Below are positions 1-11,619 of a stretch of DNA of 64,000 nt, piece by piece (position 1 is the stretch's first letter; the number at the start of each line of letters is the position of its first letter). The notes below the pieces were generated by a model. It had not been told where the DNA came from, did not search any database, and was given only the letters and a program-made list of their open reading frames with translations. The stretch is from Liolophura sinensis (Eukaryota > Mollusca > Polyplacophora > Chitonida > Chitonidae), in NCBI RefSeq assembly GCF_032854445.1, contig NC_088296.1, positions 14,698,623 to 14,762,622 on the forward strand, given 5' to 3'. Position numbers and translations under genes: made by a program.

Positions 1-143
1 TACATTTGTCTCGAGACAAAACAATCTGTTTTCAAAAAGCCACTCAGGCATTCTGTCACTCTATATATAACCCCTGACATTCCAAAACAAAAAGTGGAAA
101 AACCTCACAACGTAATTAAAAACTGCTTTACGGAAATAATTAC

Positions 144-233
144 CTTGGTCCTCTTTTGGCGAAACGTTTGCCATGAGCTCTGGTGTCTTCGCCAACAAAA
201 TAGTCAGGGCGGGGATATTCCAGTGACCGGAAC
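144..233 (-). CDS. Gene A exon: distal cytoplasmic tail
   Basis: 90 bases between acceptor GGTATTTCCTTCAG and donor GTAATTATTT, phase 2-2, reading F-R-S-L-E-Y-P-R-P-D-Y-F-V-G-E-D and then a basic stretch. Its phase matches the 744 donor, which supports that weaker site. The Y-P-R-P segment aligns with H-V-P-R-P in the gene B exon at 21572-21619. The donor means that the coding sequence continues past the left end of the window. Confidence 0.7.
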
Positions 234-3200
234 CTGAAGGAAATACCATAAACATGTTATTGGACAGTTCATTCGTATGTGTCAGAAAGTATGTATCCTC
301 ACATGTATCAGGAGCACCTCACATGAATGAGGAAACACCTCACATGTATCAGGAGCACCTCACATGAATCAGGAAACACCTCACATGTATCAGGAAGCAC
401 CTCACATGAATCACGAAACACCTCACATGTATCAGGAAGCACCTCACATGTATTAGGAACACCTCACGTGTATCAGGAAACACATCACATGCATCAGGAG
501 CGCCTCTCATTATCTAGAACACCTCACATGTATTTGGAAGCCGCTCGACTTAGTCTTACTTTTTATGCGTAATTATCAGTTCGGAATACCTCTTCCACAC
601 ATTGTGAGGCAAACTTGGCCTTCGTCATTCCTTTGCAGGTCAAAGCAGCATATCGCAAGCCTTGAAACTTGATCAAACTTGAAATTTGAAAACTCGGTGA
701 ATTGTCTACTTTACTAACATAGGAATAGGGAATGTATACCAACCTGTCCTTTTCGTAAGCCAGCTGATCCATTCGCTCCCTGGCGATGACGTCAAGAACA
801 TCGTCTCGTGATGTGAGGTCACGCTCGTCAGGATCCAGGCGAAATGATGGGTTGTTATACACGTCATATCCTGAAGTCGCAGTTGGTAATGCCATCGAAT
901 GGTATGTTTGTCGGGTGTGTTCTGGGTAATAGTCATGTGACGTAAACGAAGGGTAGGCCGAGTACCCTCTGTGGGTGATCAGGGAGAATGGAATGGAAGA
1001 ACATTAAGTGGTTTTTCTTGGGAGATTAGAAACAAAATTAAATGTAGGTCACTGTGAACATAATCAGCTGTGTATATTCACAGCTTTATCTGTTTGGAAA
1101 CAACTTTAGGTGGTAAGAAACAAAAATAGGTGGTAGGGAAGCTAGCAAAATAAGGCTATTAGAAACATATTTATGTGGTTGAATTTATTTCTAGAAACAA
1201 TAAAAAGGTCGCTATGAGCAAAATTAAGTCCCGGGAACATTAATCTTTGTGCAACAGGAAACCGTTTTGTGGTTAAAGAGGGCAAACTGCTACTTAAAGA
1301 TCTACAATAGATTTGCATGAAGGTATTTTTTTATCTATTATTAGAACTTAAAAGTAAAGAAGTTCAAGCAAATGTGCCTGAAAATACATTTTGAACGCTA
1401 TTCCCTACAAGCCGTGAAGGTAGGATAATTCGCGAAAAGTAGGCGAATTAAAGTTCGAGGCAGGATCAATTTCGTCAAGTAGGCGAAATTAAGTTTGAGA
1501 CATATGAATTGAGACAAACAGGAGAAAAAAAAGAAAACAAATTACCTCACAGCACGGGTGTCCAGTGGATGCACGGTAGTTAGTGACGTCACATCCGTTC
1601 CGGCCGGACGTACAACTGTTTTGTCCGCTCGCCTGGGAAACAGAAAATAGCCAAGATTATGTTAGCTGTGTTTAAGTTTAAATCAAAATACCTTATAGAT
1701 GTAGAAAAATGTAGAAATGAATGAATGTAAACAACCAGCCAAAATAGGTTTATTTTTTGTATCTTTTTTTTCCTTTTCCTCCTGAGTAGTAATTTCAATA
1801 AAAAATTACAAACGCACACGTAGAACAAGGTGGCCCTGAAAAAATGCTTGTAAATTAAACAGGGTGGACAACTAATGATTTATTGAAATGTGAATCTACA
1901 AGGTAAAAATTACCAAACAACAAACTCAAAAAATTAATATGTTAATTTTAACAGAAAGCCTGTTGTCCGAGTGATTGTATTCTACTATTGCAACAAATAA
2001 ACTCAGCATAAAGGTTCTTTTAGACTAACACATTAATATGTTCAGTATGACAAAATACTGTGTTATACATGTAGTATCAGAATACATCCTTGCATCACTC
2101 AGACAAGACTCAGACTTTTCTGTTAAAATTAACAGGTTAATGTTTTGAGTGCATGTGTATAATTTAGCGCAAAATAAATGTATACATGTAAGCCGATGTA
2201 TATTGACAGGTATTTGCCTTTTTCTTACTTCTAACAAATACTTTACGTGTTTCCAAATGTTGTTATATTAGCACAGGTGAAAAGCTAGGTTTATGTTTAT
2301 TGCTTTCGTCAAGTCGCTATAGAAAGTTAAAGCAAAAACTTTGAAAGATAAAATCCAGTTCAACTGAACAAACAATCGCAAAAAAAATCTTAGTTTTGGG
2401 CCCAGTTATGTTGTTAAATGTTCTCACGGCAAGAGATCATTGAAACAAATATCCATGGTGTAATATTCGTGATTTTAAAAAGAGAAAACTTTCAAAACAT
2501 TTGAACTTTTAAAGAAAACACAACTTTTCATCTTATTGTGGATTTTAGCACGATTTTTTCCTGGGGAGTAATAGCAGACTTAACACAGTATTAATACTTG
2601 TAATAATTAATATTATTAAACGTGTATATAGCTTTTGTTGCACAGAGAGGTCCGAATTAGACTCCACTTGACGTTTGGTAACAAATCTAAGAATATCATT
2701 TTTTAAAGTTTGAATGAAACATGTTCGATTTCAATTAAAATTTTCCTTTACTTTTAATTTTAAAGAACCACTTTTCATTTAAAAGACTTGTAATCTCACC
2801 TTGTGCGTGAACGATTTTGCATAATACAAATACAGACGATGAGGGCAACAAGGATTATGAGTATAAATCCTCCCACTCCTCCAGTAATGCCGACAATGGT
2901 TACCTGCTCCTGCGAGAGGGTCGGGACAGGGGAACTTCGGGGAGGGGTCGTGGCGGCAGATACCCCTGGGAACAAGTGATGCAGAGCAATGCTAAAGAAA
3001 CTGTAACGAAGATTCCTTGCCGAAAAAAGTCAGTGGATTCGCATTTTCGTTATTATTTTAGTAAAGCCTAGATAATTACCTTACACATAAATGCCAGACT
3101 CGCCTGTGCACGCTTTACTGTTCAATACCCGTGATGAAATTCTTCAAAATTTATAATGTGGGCGGCTTTATAACTTTTCTTTTTCAAATTTTAGAATAAT

Positions 3201-4469
3201 TTCAATTATATTAGTACATGCCGTGTATGTTCGAATATCATGTTCTGAAAGGCAGTAACCCGAACTATTCCTGGTAAATGGTTTTTTCTTAAATGAGGGA
3301 AGCATAAACTGGAAAAATTTCCTTCCGGAAATATCGCGTTTGCCCTCATTACTCGTAAATTTTTTTTTCATTTTTAAAAAATAAAAAATGCCAGAAATAT
3401 TGCATTTGCCCTCATCATTCGTAAAAAAAATGTCTGCACCAAATCATGATGATAAGATAGAAGTGTTTGTATCAAATCTTCCCTTTATTCCGGTTGGGGA
3501 TTAACCTGTCCTTCACACACAAACCTCAAAACACTTTTCTAAAACGAAGTCTACTACATAATGAGAAAGAGTCATGGGTGGAGCGGGACATGGGAGTCAA
3601 ATACATTACTTGTCACCTAATCTGCATAGTTCTTGTGACAGGATAAGCCCTTGCCAGCAAGTTTGGCCATTTGCGATGACATCTTGAGGTAATAGTTTAC
3701 TGATCAATTCGGATATGGCCCGAATGTGCCCGACTCTGAGGCTGCTGGCTCGATACCCGCAGTTGCCTCAGGAAGTATTTTAACCAGTAGAATGTGTGCT
3801 ATGCCTAGAACGACCACTATAAATAACGAATAGGAGTGTTTTCCCCAGTGCGGTCGCTTTGATTTCAAGTCCAGCTCCTGCTCGAAACCTCTCCTGTAGT
3901 ATGCTGGAAGGGGTTCCATCAACCTGCGGACTTGGTCGTATAAGCAAAATATTCTTGAACACGGTTGAAAACTCCAATCAAAAACACAAAACAAAACAAA
4001 ATCAGTCCCCGGCCTTAAAGATAGAGTTTACCCCTTCATAGTTGTGTCTTGAACTTGAGTGAGAAGTGTCCATGGCCACTGAGTGGCCATTTGCACAAAC
4101 TAAAGTTTGTTCAACTCCACGCGTCCTTCACTAATCTTTGAAGTTCGTCAGAAGTTTGTATTTGGAAAAATGAAAAGATAATTAGACAAATAAATATACC
4201 AGGTATTTAATGAACAAATAATTAGAGCTCAATGAACAAGAAAAGGGAAAGAATCTCACTTTCACAGACTGGTATAGCTGCATTCCACTGTTTGTTACTC
4301 TGGCAGGTTAGAGTCGGGTTGTTGGGCGTCAGTTTAAGGCTATCCAGTGCGCATGTCAGCTTCACCGTTATTCCGACGGTTCGCCGGTAGTCGCTTAGCC
4401 GGGGTTCGCTAATGTTGTCAATTGTCAGAAGCGTCGGATTCTCAGTCAGATTGCTTAGTTTTGGACATT
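144..4469 (-). CDS. Gene A: sushi-domain single-pass membrane protein (partial)
   Basis: Five exons in a row on the minus strand, each with GT-AG borders and matching phase: 4469-4260 (sushi, phase 1-1), 2965-2800 (stalk and membrane helix, 1-2), 1632-1546 (2-2), 968-744 (2-2) and 233-144 (2-2). Joined they give one open frame of about 254 residues with no stop. The order is sushi module, Thr/Pro stalk, helix, then a long charged Tyr-containing tail, so the protein is predicted type I with an extracellular CCP and a cytoplasmic C-terminus. Sushi modules bind proteins or glycans in complement, adhesion and receptor proteins; the ligand here is unknown. The signal-peptide exon and any further sushi exons were not found, and the 3' end lies beyond the left edge because the last exon ends in a donor. 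I cannot match it to a named gene. Gene B, in the same orientation, is a paralogue. Confidence 0.82.
295..540. repeat. Minisatellite, ~21-bp unit
   Basis: About 11 diverged copies of a unit containing CACCTCACATGTATCAGGA, lying in the intron between the last two gene A exons. The unit length is a multiple of three, so the frame MRKHLTCIRSTSHESGN... stays open, but its repetitive Ser-His-Glu/Val content shows that it is an array and not a gene. Confidence 0.9.
744..968 (-). CDS. Gene A exon: cytoplasmic tail with Tyr motifs
   Basis: 225 bases, 74 codons, phase 2-2. Acceptor GATCACCCACAG, donor GTTGGTATAC (weaker than the others; reading through it would add about 60 residues and a stop at 563, an alternative 3' end). 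The tail includes S-F-T-S-H-D-Y-Y-P-E-H-T, GYDVYNNPSF and an acidic/basic C-terminal part rich in D, E and R. Y-N-N-P fits a Y-x-N SH2-type context and N-P-S-F an NPxF/Y-like sorting or PTB context; both are inferences. The first motif is shared with gene B. Confidence 0.78.
1546..1632 (-). CDS. Gene A exon: membrane-proximal cytoplasmic segment
   Basis: 87 bases between acceptor TTTCTGTTTCCCAG and donor GTAATTTG, phase 2-2. It reads R-A-D-K-T-V-V-R-P-A-G-T-D-V-T-S-L-T-T-V-H-P-L-D-T-R-A-V with no domain that I recognise. The phase joins the membrane exon before it and the 968-744 exon after it exactly. No equivalent exon was found in gene B. Confidence 0.72.
1924..2151. mobile_element. Tc1/mariner-like MITE, copy 1
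   Basis: About 228 bp with long imperfect terminal inverted repeats: left ACTCAAAAAATTAATATG followed by TTAATTTTAACAGAAA, right the complement ending TTTTGAGTG. It lies in the intron between the 2800-2965 and 1546-1632 exons of gene A. It matches the copies at 32515 and 42950. The flanking dinucleotide has drifted from TA to CA. Confidence 0.65.
2800..2965 (-). CDS. Gene A exon: stalk and transmembrane helix
   Basis: 166 bases between acceptor CTTGTTCCCAG and donor GTGAGATTA, phase 1 in and phase 2 out. Residues 1-20 are a Ser/Thr/Pro-rich juxtamembrane stalk (AATTPPRSSPVPTLS), a likely O-glycosylated spacer. The helix follows: VTIVGITGGVGGF, then ILIILVALIVCICIM, and a basic stop-transfer QNRSRTR. 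The G-I-T-G-G-V-G-G cluster is a small-residue packing motif shared in position with genes B and C. Exon length is identical to the matching exon of gene B. Confidence 0.85.
3855..4000 (+). mobile_element. SINE-A fragment (diverged)
   Basis: Keeps the head-proximal block TTCAAGTCCAGCTC, the middle CAACCTGCGGA, and the 3' block ATATTCTTGAACACGG ending near CCAATCAAAAA. It sits in gene A's intron between the sushi and membrane exons, close to the sushi exon. Confidence 0.7.
4260..4469 (-). CDS. Gene A exon: sushi (CCP) module
   Basis: Acceptor CTTTTCCACAG and donor GTGAGATTC enclose 210 bases: 2 + 69 codons + 1, a symmetric phase 1-1 exon as is classical for CCP modules. The peptide starts CPKLSNLTEN and ends with Q-W-N-A-A-I-P-V-C-E. 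Cysteines fall at exon residues 1, 39, 55 and 68 with the conserved Trp at 61, which is the C-C-C-W-C order of a sushi fold. Two N-glycosylation sequons (N-L-T at 6 and N-I-S at 18) fit an extracellular location. At 69 residues it is slightly long for a CCP; the extra length is in the first Cys-to-Cys span. Confidence 0.85.
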
Positions 4470-5420
4470 CTGTGGAAAAGATGGAAAGGTACGGATTTAA
4501 ATTATATTATTATATTACATGTGTACATTTATGGCCTCACTCGAATGTCATGTCAAAGACATGAGACATGACACCATTGACATCTACAGTTGACTAACAC
4601 AAAGCCGACCAGTAGGTGTCCCTTTAGGCTACGCATGTGCACTTGATGCACATGAGTCAAGGGGCCCCGATTTGATAACGCAGCCATACAGGTGACACTG
4701 ATGAGGGGACCAAATTTTAACTTCTATGGCCCAATAATAGTAGTAAGCCCTCAAATCGTATTGCAGATTTTAACGAAGGTCAAAAATGTTTCGGAACCAG
4801 GACTACTGTTTTGCACTTAGTCAGATCTGCTTTGGATTGGACTTAAGCTTTTTTCCTTTATAAAACTTCTTCCTTCACTTTCATGAAAACTGCTTAGATG
4901 GCCAAATGATTACAGTGTCCTCGGGAGGCGCGGGATTAAAGCCATGTCGGGTAGTACCAAAGACTTTGGAAATAGCAATTGTATCTACCTCCTTTGGCGT
5001 TCCGCTCTGAGGTTAAAGCAATGAAACAGGACTGGATGGGACTGTGTCAGTACAATTCAATTTGTTTTACCTTAGGGTTAAAAGTTTTGTTACCCTACTC
5101 CTTCTAAAATTTGGAACACCTGGTGTGCTCAATTTAGCCAATGCATATGTAATTTTAGCAGGAATATTGAGTTTCCTTTATCTCACATGGTTAAACCATC
5201 TAATGAACAATACACTCACATCTTTATTTGTCTACAGGCTGGTAAAGAAATGAAATATTCTACTTTCAATACTACTAATATCTGTCCCAGATTTTAGAAG
5301 AATTAGGGTTTTTACAGAATTAGATGCCAACAATGGTATGATTATTCGGGGCACATCTGTTCCACCTCATGTGTTAATGCATATAAAAAAATGCATAACC
5401 CATGCGCGGAATGGTAAAAG
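4470..5420. other. 5' flank or intron of gene A, no exon recognised
   Basis: Expected to hold intron upstream of the sushi exon. No second sushi module or signal-peptide exon was found on the minus strand. One short plus-strand frame (5044-5253) has no recognisable feature. Confidence 0.4.
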
Positions 5421-5424
5421 GTAG

Positions 5425-5552
5425 TACATCTGTAGACAGTAGTATTACATCTGTAGTCAGTAGTGGTAAATATGTAGCCAGTAGTATTACACCTGTAGAC
5501 AGTAATATTACATCTGTAGTCAGTAGTGTTACATCTGTGATCAGTAGTGGAT
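5425..5552. repeat. Minisatellite, ~21-bp unit
   Basis: Six diverged copies of a unit containing ACATCTGTAGTCAGTAGT with an optional ATT. The open frame over it (Ser/Val/Thr-rich) is a product of the unit length. Confidence 0.85.
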
Positions 5553-5667
5553 CAACAGCCTATAATCGGTCTACTTTGCATGTAACTTCTCGCCTACATT
5601 CAACTCAGCCCATGTTCTCTCGTCATTTATGTACGCAGGAAGGAATACACCAGCAACCTGTGCGTGG

Positions 5668-5752
5668 TGGCTGCTCCATGCCTAGTTTCTTCTCATCATC
5701 GTATATATGTGAAATATTGTTACCATGTAAAACTCCAATCAAATAAATAAAT
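5668..5752 (+). mobile_element. SINE-A 3' remnant
   Basis: Only the last part is recognisable: GTGAAATATTGTTACC..., AAAACTCCAATCAAATAAAT. Old and diverged. Confidence 0.5.
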
Positions 5753-5942
5753 ATGTCCATCTCTGTAAAATCGCTCATGGTCACTACCATGATATGTTAG
5801 ATGTACACGCTATTTTAAAGAAAAAAGACTGAGTTACCTTTTTTTCTTATTCCCTATGCTAAACTACAATATTATCTTCGAGAGACTTAATATAGGCCTA
5901 TATATTGCTCGATGCACCCACATGCATGTATATGGAGATCTC

Positions 5943-6093
5943 TGGCCCTACGTGGGAAGGTCTGCTAACAGCCTGCAGATGGTCGTGGGTTTGCCCTCGG
6001 GTCTGCCCGGTTTTCTCCCACCATAAGGCTGGCCGCCGTCGTAGAAGTGAAATATATTTGTCTACCGCGTGAAACACCAATCAAATAAATAAA
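5943..6093 (+). mobile_element. SINE-A, 5'-truncated
   Basis: Begins in the body at CCTACGTGGGAAGGTCTGC and ends in CACCAATCAAATAAATAAAT. The tRNA-related head is missing, the usual pattern of truncated retroposition. Confidence 0.85.
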
Positions 6094-6764
6094 TATATTA
6101 ACAATAGTGAATCCTGATGTCTGAAGTAAAATACAATGACGAATGGAGCAGAAATAAACATTCTTGTCGAGTTACCCACACCTACATTTATAAATTAAAC
6201 ACAGATGACTTAGGGGCGGTTTTAGTACATGTTTTGCAGATTTATTAATTTTGTTTGCTCTTGTAGGTGTAACCACGGTGCATACATCCGCTTGTATGGC
6301 GGACTTGCAAACGGTCTCTAATAAAAACATCTCTGTATTACGTGTGACCTGAGGTCACGAGAGGTGTTCACGAGACCTTAAAGTACAGGTGACTATTAGA
6401 GGTGCATGGTGCTGTTGTGGCCATTTGCGCGGCCTAACGTCTGTTGGAGAGCATTTGGCTTTTTCCAACTTAATAGGCACATAATATTCGCTAAATCAGG
6501 AAAGCACGTCAGTAACTTGACAAAAGCCCATAGTTTATTCCGCCCCAAAAACGTACTTTTCATCATATAAGGCAGTTTACGTGAGTATGGCCTCAGAGAG
6601 CAATCAGATCTATATATGAAGTCTGACTATTACCAATAGTAAAACACATTTCCATGCAACGCACATCAGCGAGTGATAGGTATAAAACAATACAACTTTT
6701 TTTCTCCTTTTAATAGTTCAAATGTTATAGAAATGGATATAAAGCACGAGACTAAAGAGAGGTG

Positions 6765-6880
6765 TAAAAATGTCCTGTGACAAGGAGGCACATTACACAC
6801 ACCACAAGTACTCCTTCGTCGTCATATGACTGAAAAGTTGGTAAGTTCGACGTTAAAACCTAAGCACTCACTCATAATTT
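6765..6880 (+). mobile_element. SINE-B 3' fragment
   Basis: Contains ACAAGGAGGCACATTAC, CTCCTTCGTCGTCATATGAC and a 3' end at TTCGACGTTAAAACC followed by ACTCACTCA. The same tail occurs at 16060, 40020 and, inverted, at 30880. Confidence 0.75.
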
Positions 6881-7574
6881 GCTTCCGCGTGAGAGAGATG
6901 AAATAGCGTAAAATCACCCCAGCACTGTTGTTAGCTTTATGCTCGTGATACATGACGTTCTAAAAGTACCACAAAACCTAGGGGTCATCCTAGAAGTCAA
7001 CTTGCTTGCGCAACCATTGGAATTTGATGCATGCTTTTCAGTCCGATGTGAACCTTTTTGTGACCCTGATTACGATCGGAGGAGTTTATATTTAGATGCA
7101 GCCTTACCACTTTGCTTTGTGCAAATAAAGGCTCGCAGATGACTTGCAATTGCCTTTCTTATATAAACATCAAAGCAGCTGTATGTCTGATCTCTAGCTG
7201 CAAAACAACTTTTACAGATCAGCACGCTGTCAGTTTATAAGGTCATGTGACACTTCTTTGGTGAACATTACTTAAGTGTGTTCTTGTTTCAGTCACGACT
7301 TGGCTGCTGTCTGTCTGCAAAACACTTCAAATACATCACTGGTAGGTATATGTTTAGATCTGGAACAGTCAGGTGAAAGTCTGACTGACTGATAGAAATA
7401 AGCACTGATGTGTGAATAGACACTGTGCCCTGAAACACGCGACTTGTGCTTAGGAATTCCCTCTCAGTTTGAAAGGTGAAATCGCCAAGCGTGAGATAAG
7501 TGATTAATGAAATCAAGACTTTTGTTTTCAGTTTTTTCTTTTCCATTTTTAGCTTAGACAAGTATCTCCTTCAG

Positions 7575-8285
7575 CCGGTATGTCTATTGTTTTTGTTCGA
7601 TGTATTGTGCGGTCGGTATGTTGTGCTAGTCTGTATGATATGCGGTATATACACGTGCATTGTGCGGTCTTTCAGTTGTGTGATCTTTCTGTTGTGTGGT
7701 CTGTATGTTGTGGGGTGTGCATTCTGTGCGGTAGTTATGCTGTGTGGTGTGTATGTTGTGCGGTAGCTACATGTATGTTGTGCGGTCGGTATGTTTTGCG
7801 ATTTGTATGTTGTTCGGTGTGTATGTTTTGCGTTCGATATGTTGTGTGGTCTGTTTGCTTTGAGGTTAGTAAATTGTGCCGTCTGCATATGGTGTGCGGT
7901 CTTTATGATGTGCTGTATGTTATGCGGTAGCTATGTTTTGTGGTCTGTTTGTTGTCCAGTAGCTTGGTTGTGCGGTCGGTATTTTGTGTGGTATGTATGT
8001 TGTGTGATGTGTATGTTGTGTGTGCTGTGTGATGTGTAGATGTTGTGTGGTCTGTATATTACGTGGTGTGTATGTTGTGTATGCTGTGTGTGTTGTGTGG
8101 TCTGTATATTACGTGGTGTGTATGTTGTGCGTCCGGTATGTTTTTTGTTGTTTGTACGCTTTGAGTTTGGCATATTGTGCTGTCTGCTTGTGCTGTTCGG
8201 CCTGTATACTGTGTCGTCTGTATATTCTGCGGTCTGCATATGTTGTGCGGCCTGTATGCTGTGAGGCCAGCATACCATGCCGTCG
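7575..8285. repeat. Minisatellite, 16-bp unit, ~43 copies
   Basis: Degenerate tandem copies of CGGTCTGTATGTTGTG. Several overlapping Cys/Val-rich frames on the plus strand and Thr/His/Asn-rich frames on the minus strand span it; 16 is not a multiple of three, so all frames read the same periodic peptide. Confidence 0.92.
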
Positions 8286-8474
8286 GGCGGCAAACTTGTG
8301 ACATCCTATCTTTCTTTATGGGCCATCCATTTCAATACATTGACCTGACTTAGCTTTTGGGAATTTCCGATGGATTTATTTGCGCACATGGTTTGCCATT
8401 TAGTAGATAACGTGTGGATATTTTTTCAAATGTAAATTCTTATAATATGTTTGACAATATAATTCTGCACACTA

Positions 8475-9190
8475 AATGAAACATTACACGATACATCGTG
8501 TATGAACATTGCACAATACATCGTGTATGAACATTACACGATACACTGGGTATAAACATTACACGATACATCGTGTATAAACATTGCACAATACCTCGTG
8601 TGTGAACATTACACGATACACTGGGTATAAACATGACACGATACATCGTGTATGAACATGACACGATACATCGTGTATGAACATTACACGATACATCGTG
8701 TATGAACATTACACGACACTTTGTGTATGAACATTACACGATACCTCGTTTGTGAACAATACACAATAGATTGGGTATGAACATTACACGATACATCGTG
8801 TATGAACATTACACGATACTTTGTGTATGAACATTTCACGACACTTTGTGTATGAACATTACACGATACATCGTGTATGAACATTACACGATACTTTGTG
8901 TATGAACATTTCACGACACTTTGTGTATGAACATTACACGATACATCGTGTATGAACATTACACGATACCTCGTGTGTGAACATTACACGATACATTGGG
9001 TATGAACATTACACGATACATCGTGTATGAACATTACACGATACTTTGTGTATGAACATTACACGATACTTTGTGTATGAACATTGCACGACACTTTGTG
9101 TATGAACATTACACGATACATTGTATATGAACATTACACGATACATCGTGTATAAACATTGCACGATACATCGGTATGAACATTACACGA
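8475..9190. repeat. Minisatellite, 25-bp hairpin unit, ~28 copies
   Basis: Unit ends in GAACATTAC and carries the perfect palindromic arm pair ACACGAT-AC-ATCGTGT. Variant units (ACTTTGTGT, ACACTGGGT) are arranged partly in a 75-bp three-unit higher-order repeat near 8805-8950. Minus-strand frames across it (MFIHDVSCNVHT...) are repeat translation. Confidence 0.93.
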
Positions 9191-11258
9191 TTAGACGGTT
9201 AGACAGAGTATAATAGGGTACTTCCAGTCCAAAGATTTTTCCCAAAAACTGGAAACTAGCTTTCTGGCTTATTATCTGGGAAAAGAACAAAAACGTGTGT
9301 CACCTATTAGTCAGAATAACGATTGTAACAAAGCATCCCGAAAAGTTCTCACAGATGTGACTGAAGCATTCTCTACGTGGTGTTAATCCATAATATCGTT
9401 AATTTATTTCCTCTTTGATCCCGTTTATTATATGTTGGATTATGACCACGCCTGTAAAGATGTACATTTCTTCCGTGTTGTAAGGATTATTATATTACAA
9501 GAAATATAACAGAATTCTTTCTTGTTTTTAACAAAACCTGTTCACGCATGAAGAAAGATTTTATCAGCTGATTGTAGGCTATAACACTCTGATTAGAGTT
9601 CAATGGTTTATGTCTAAAGGCTGGTGAGTCTATACAAGGGTCTCTACTACAAGGCCTACACTCTACTGCATATACACCTAAAAAAATTATTTTTAAGGAA
9701 GCCTAACAACAGAAATTCTTTACTGCGACTAAGCTGCAAATGCCAAGAGTGAAATTAACGTCAGGTAATTAAGTTTATTTAAACGTATGTATTGCAAACT
9801 GTATACTGTGAATTACACTGAAAAACGATTTCGACATATATTTTTAGTCAGTAAAACATAAAACCGAATACAAGTAACCTGTACTTACGTGCTATCGCCA
9901 TCTTGGACAATATTTTGCGGTTATCCCAACAATAAATATCCGGTTAAGTTTTACGACCGAAGAAGGAATGTCCGGGGCAATGATATGTACCAAGCGAAAC
10001 GTGTAAACACAACGGTAGTAGGATGGGCTTGATGACACTGGGAATGGGTACGCGCCTAAAGCTATGTGCAGATAAGTTCTAAGTTACGGTAACATATTCC
10101 AGGTGTAACTCTTATAAATTACTATATCTAACTGCGTGCATGACAAACTCCGATGGCCATCAGCTAAGGGCTTGGAGTCAGCAAGTTCGATGATTTGCTA
10201 AAGGTTGTATTCCAAAGATAGAAGTTCTCTTGAAGAATTCAGGCGTAGGAGTTTGGCGCTGATACCCGAGGGGAGAAAATTGCTCAGGTATGAACTCCCG
10301 TTCTCGACAGGTAAGATATAAACACGGTTACAGTCTGCAACTGATTTTTGTCCCACGGGGGCTAAAGCTGCATGATCTTTGAAAGTTCTTGTTCAGTGGT
10401 TTCGTCGGAGACGTCATACGGTGAATGGAATAAAACGAGCCTGCAGATGTGGGGTACTCAGACAACGCCCACCCAGACCTTTATGCCAGGCACAGACCTT
10501 AATACTAAAACGCTTATCCATGTGAGTCGAATACCGTTCTATTATATTTCAAAATAGACGTCAAGTCACGTATAATTAACAGCGATACCCACTCGTAGTG
10601 AGCCTCCTAGATGTGTCGGGTCAACCTACTCAAGGACTCGTGGTTAAAGCCAGCCGAAGTCTTTACCTATGTCATACGGGCATGTTCACTTCTTTTGACG
10701 CCGCAGTTGATGTAGTGTCCGGGTACAATAGCCTCATGGGTGTGACCGAGTTAGTCGGAATAGAGGTTTTCTATGATGTAAATTGACACAGGGCGTACAT
10801 ATAGTCCATGTATACACGGCTTACCGGATTAAACTAAAAACTTTGAATAAATAAAAAGACTTCATGCACACTGGGCCATGGGTATCTAATTTCGCTCCTT
10901 TTCTAGCGCCTGCGTCTTAACTAGTTACAGGTTTGGGTGAGAAAGTTAAGAAATTATTTCGTTAATCAATGGTCTGTGTATTCTATGATAATAATCATAA
11001 CTAACATCGCAATCGTTATCATTATCAGTATCGTAATGGACGTAATACATTGTTACATGCGTTGTTATTGCCGTCGTTTGTCGGCGTGTTGTCGTTGTTG
11101 ATTTTGATGTTGTTGTTATTATATAGTTGTTGTTGTAATAAATTTATTACACACCGCATTTTAGAATATCACTATTAGATAACAGGCACGTATGATAATC
11201 AGACCTGTTGTTGGAGAATTTTCGCAGAGGAACTACCTGTATTACAAGCTGGGATTTT
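9191..11258. other. No firm gene
   Basis: Unique AT-rich DNA without recognised exon, apart from the possible start exon at 9889-9901. Short plus-strand frames at 10372-10557 and 10598-10786 show no domain or splice support. Confidence 0.4.
9889..9901 (-). CDS. Possible first coding exon (M-A-I-A)
   Basis: On the minus strand CCAAGATGGCGATAGCAC is followed directly by an excellent donor, GTAAGTACAGG. The ATG has a good context (A at -3, G at +4). It leaves phase 1, the phase needed by gene A's sushi exon, but joining it directly would give no signal peptide, so another exon would be required. It could belong to gene A or be chance. Confidence 0.22.
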
Positions 11259-11259
11259 G

Positions 11260-11531
11260 ATTTATTTATTTATATATTTATTTGATTGGTACTTTAAGCC
11301 GTACTCAAGAATGTTTCAATTATATGACGGCGGTCAGCATTTACGGTGGGAGGAAACTGGGCAGAGCCCGGGGGAAACCCACTACCATCCTACTGTTGCT
11401 AGCATTAGGATGGTAGCCACGTACGGCCGGAGAGGAAGTCAGCATGAGCTGGACTTGAACTCACAGCGACGGAATTGGTGAAAGGTTCATGGGTTATTAC
11501 GCTGCGCTAACCAACTGAGCAGCGGAGGCCA
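11260..11531 (-). mobile_element. SINE-A, near full length
   Basis: Read on the minus strand it starts at GGCCTCCGCTGCTCAGTTGG (tRNA-like A-box region), passes the B-box-like GAGTTCAAGTCCAGCTC and ends in an AT-rich (AAATA)n tail. About 270 bp, the family's full size in this window. Confidence 0.85.
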
Positions 11532-11619
11532 CGGGATACATTTGAACAAAATATCCTGCGTGAGACACGAACTTAAGCCCATGAGTCGTGTCGGGTCATA
11601 CGAAACATTTTAACAATGG

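Noticed and set aside
2817-3071. Plus-strand 84-codon frame rich in Asn, Ser and Gly.
   Set aside because: Antisense shadow of the gene A membrane exon, which has full splice and family support on the minus strand.
7575-8304. Several overlapping Cys-rich or Thr/His-rich proteins of 74-120 residues on both strands.
   Set aside because: All are periodic translations of a 16-bp minisatellite; frames are open on both strands at once.
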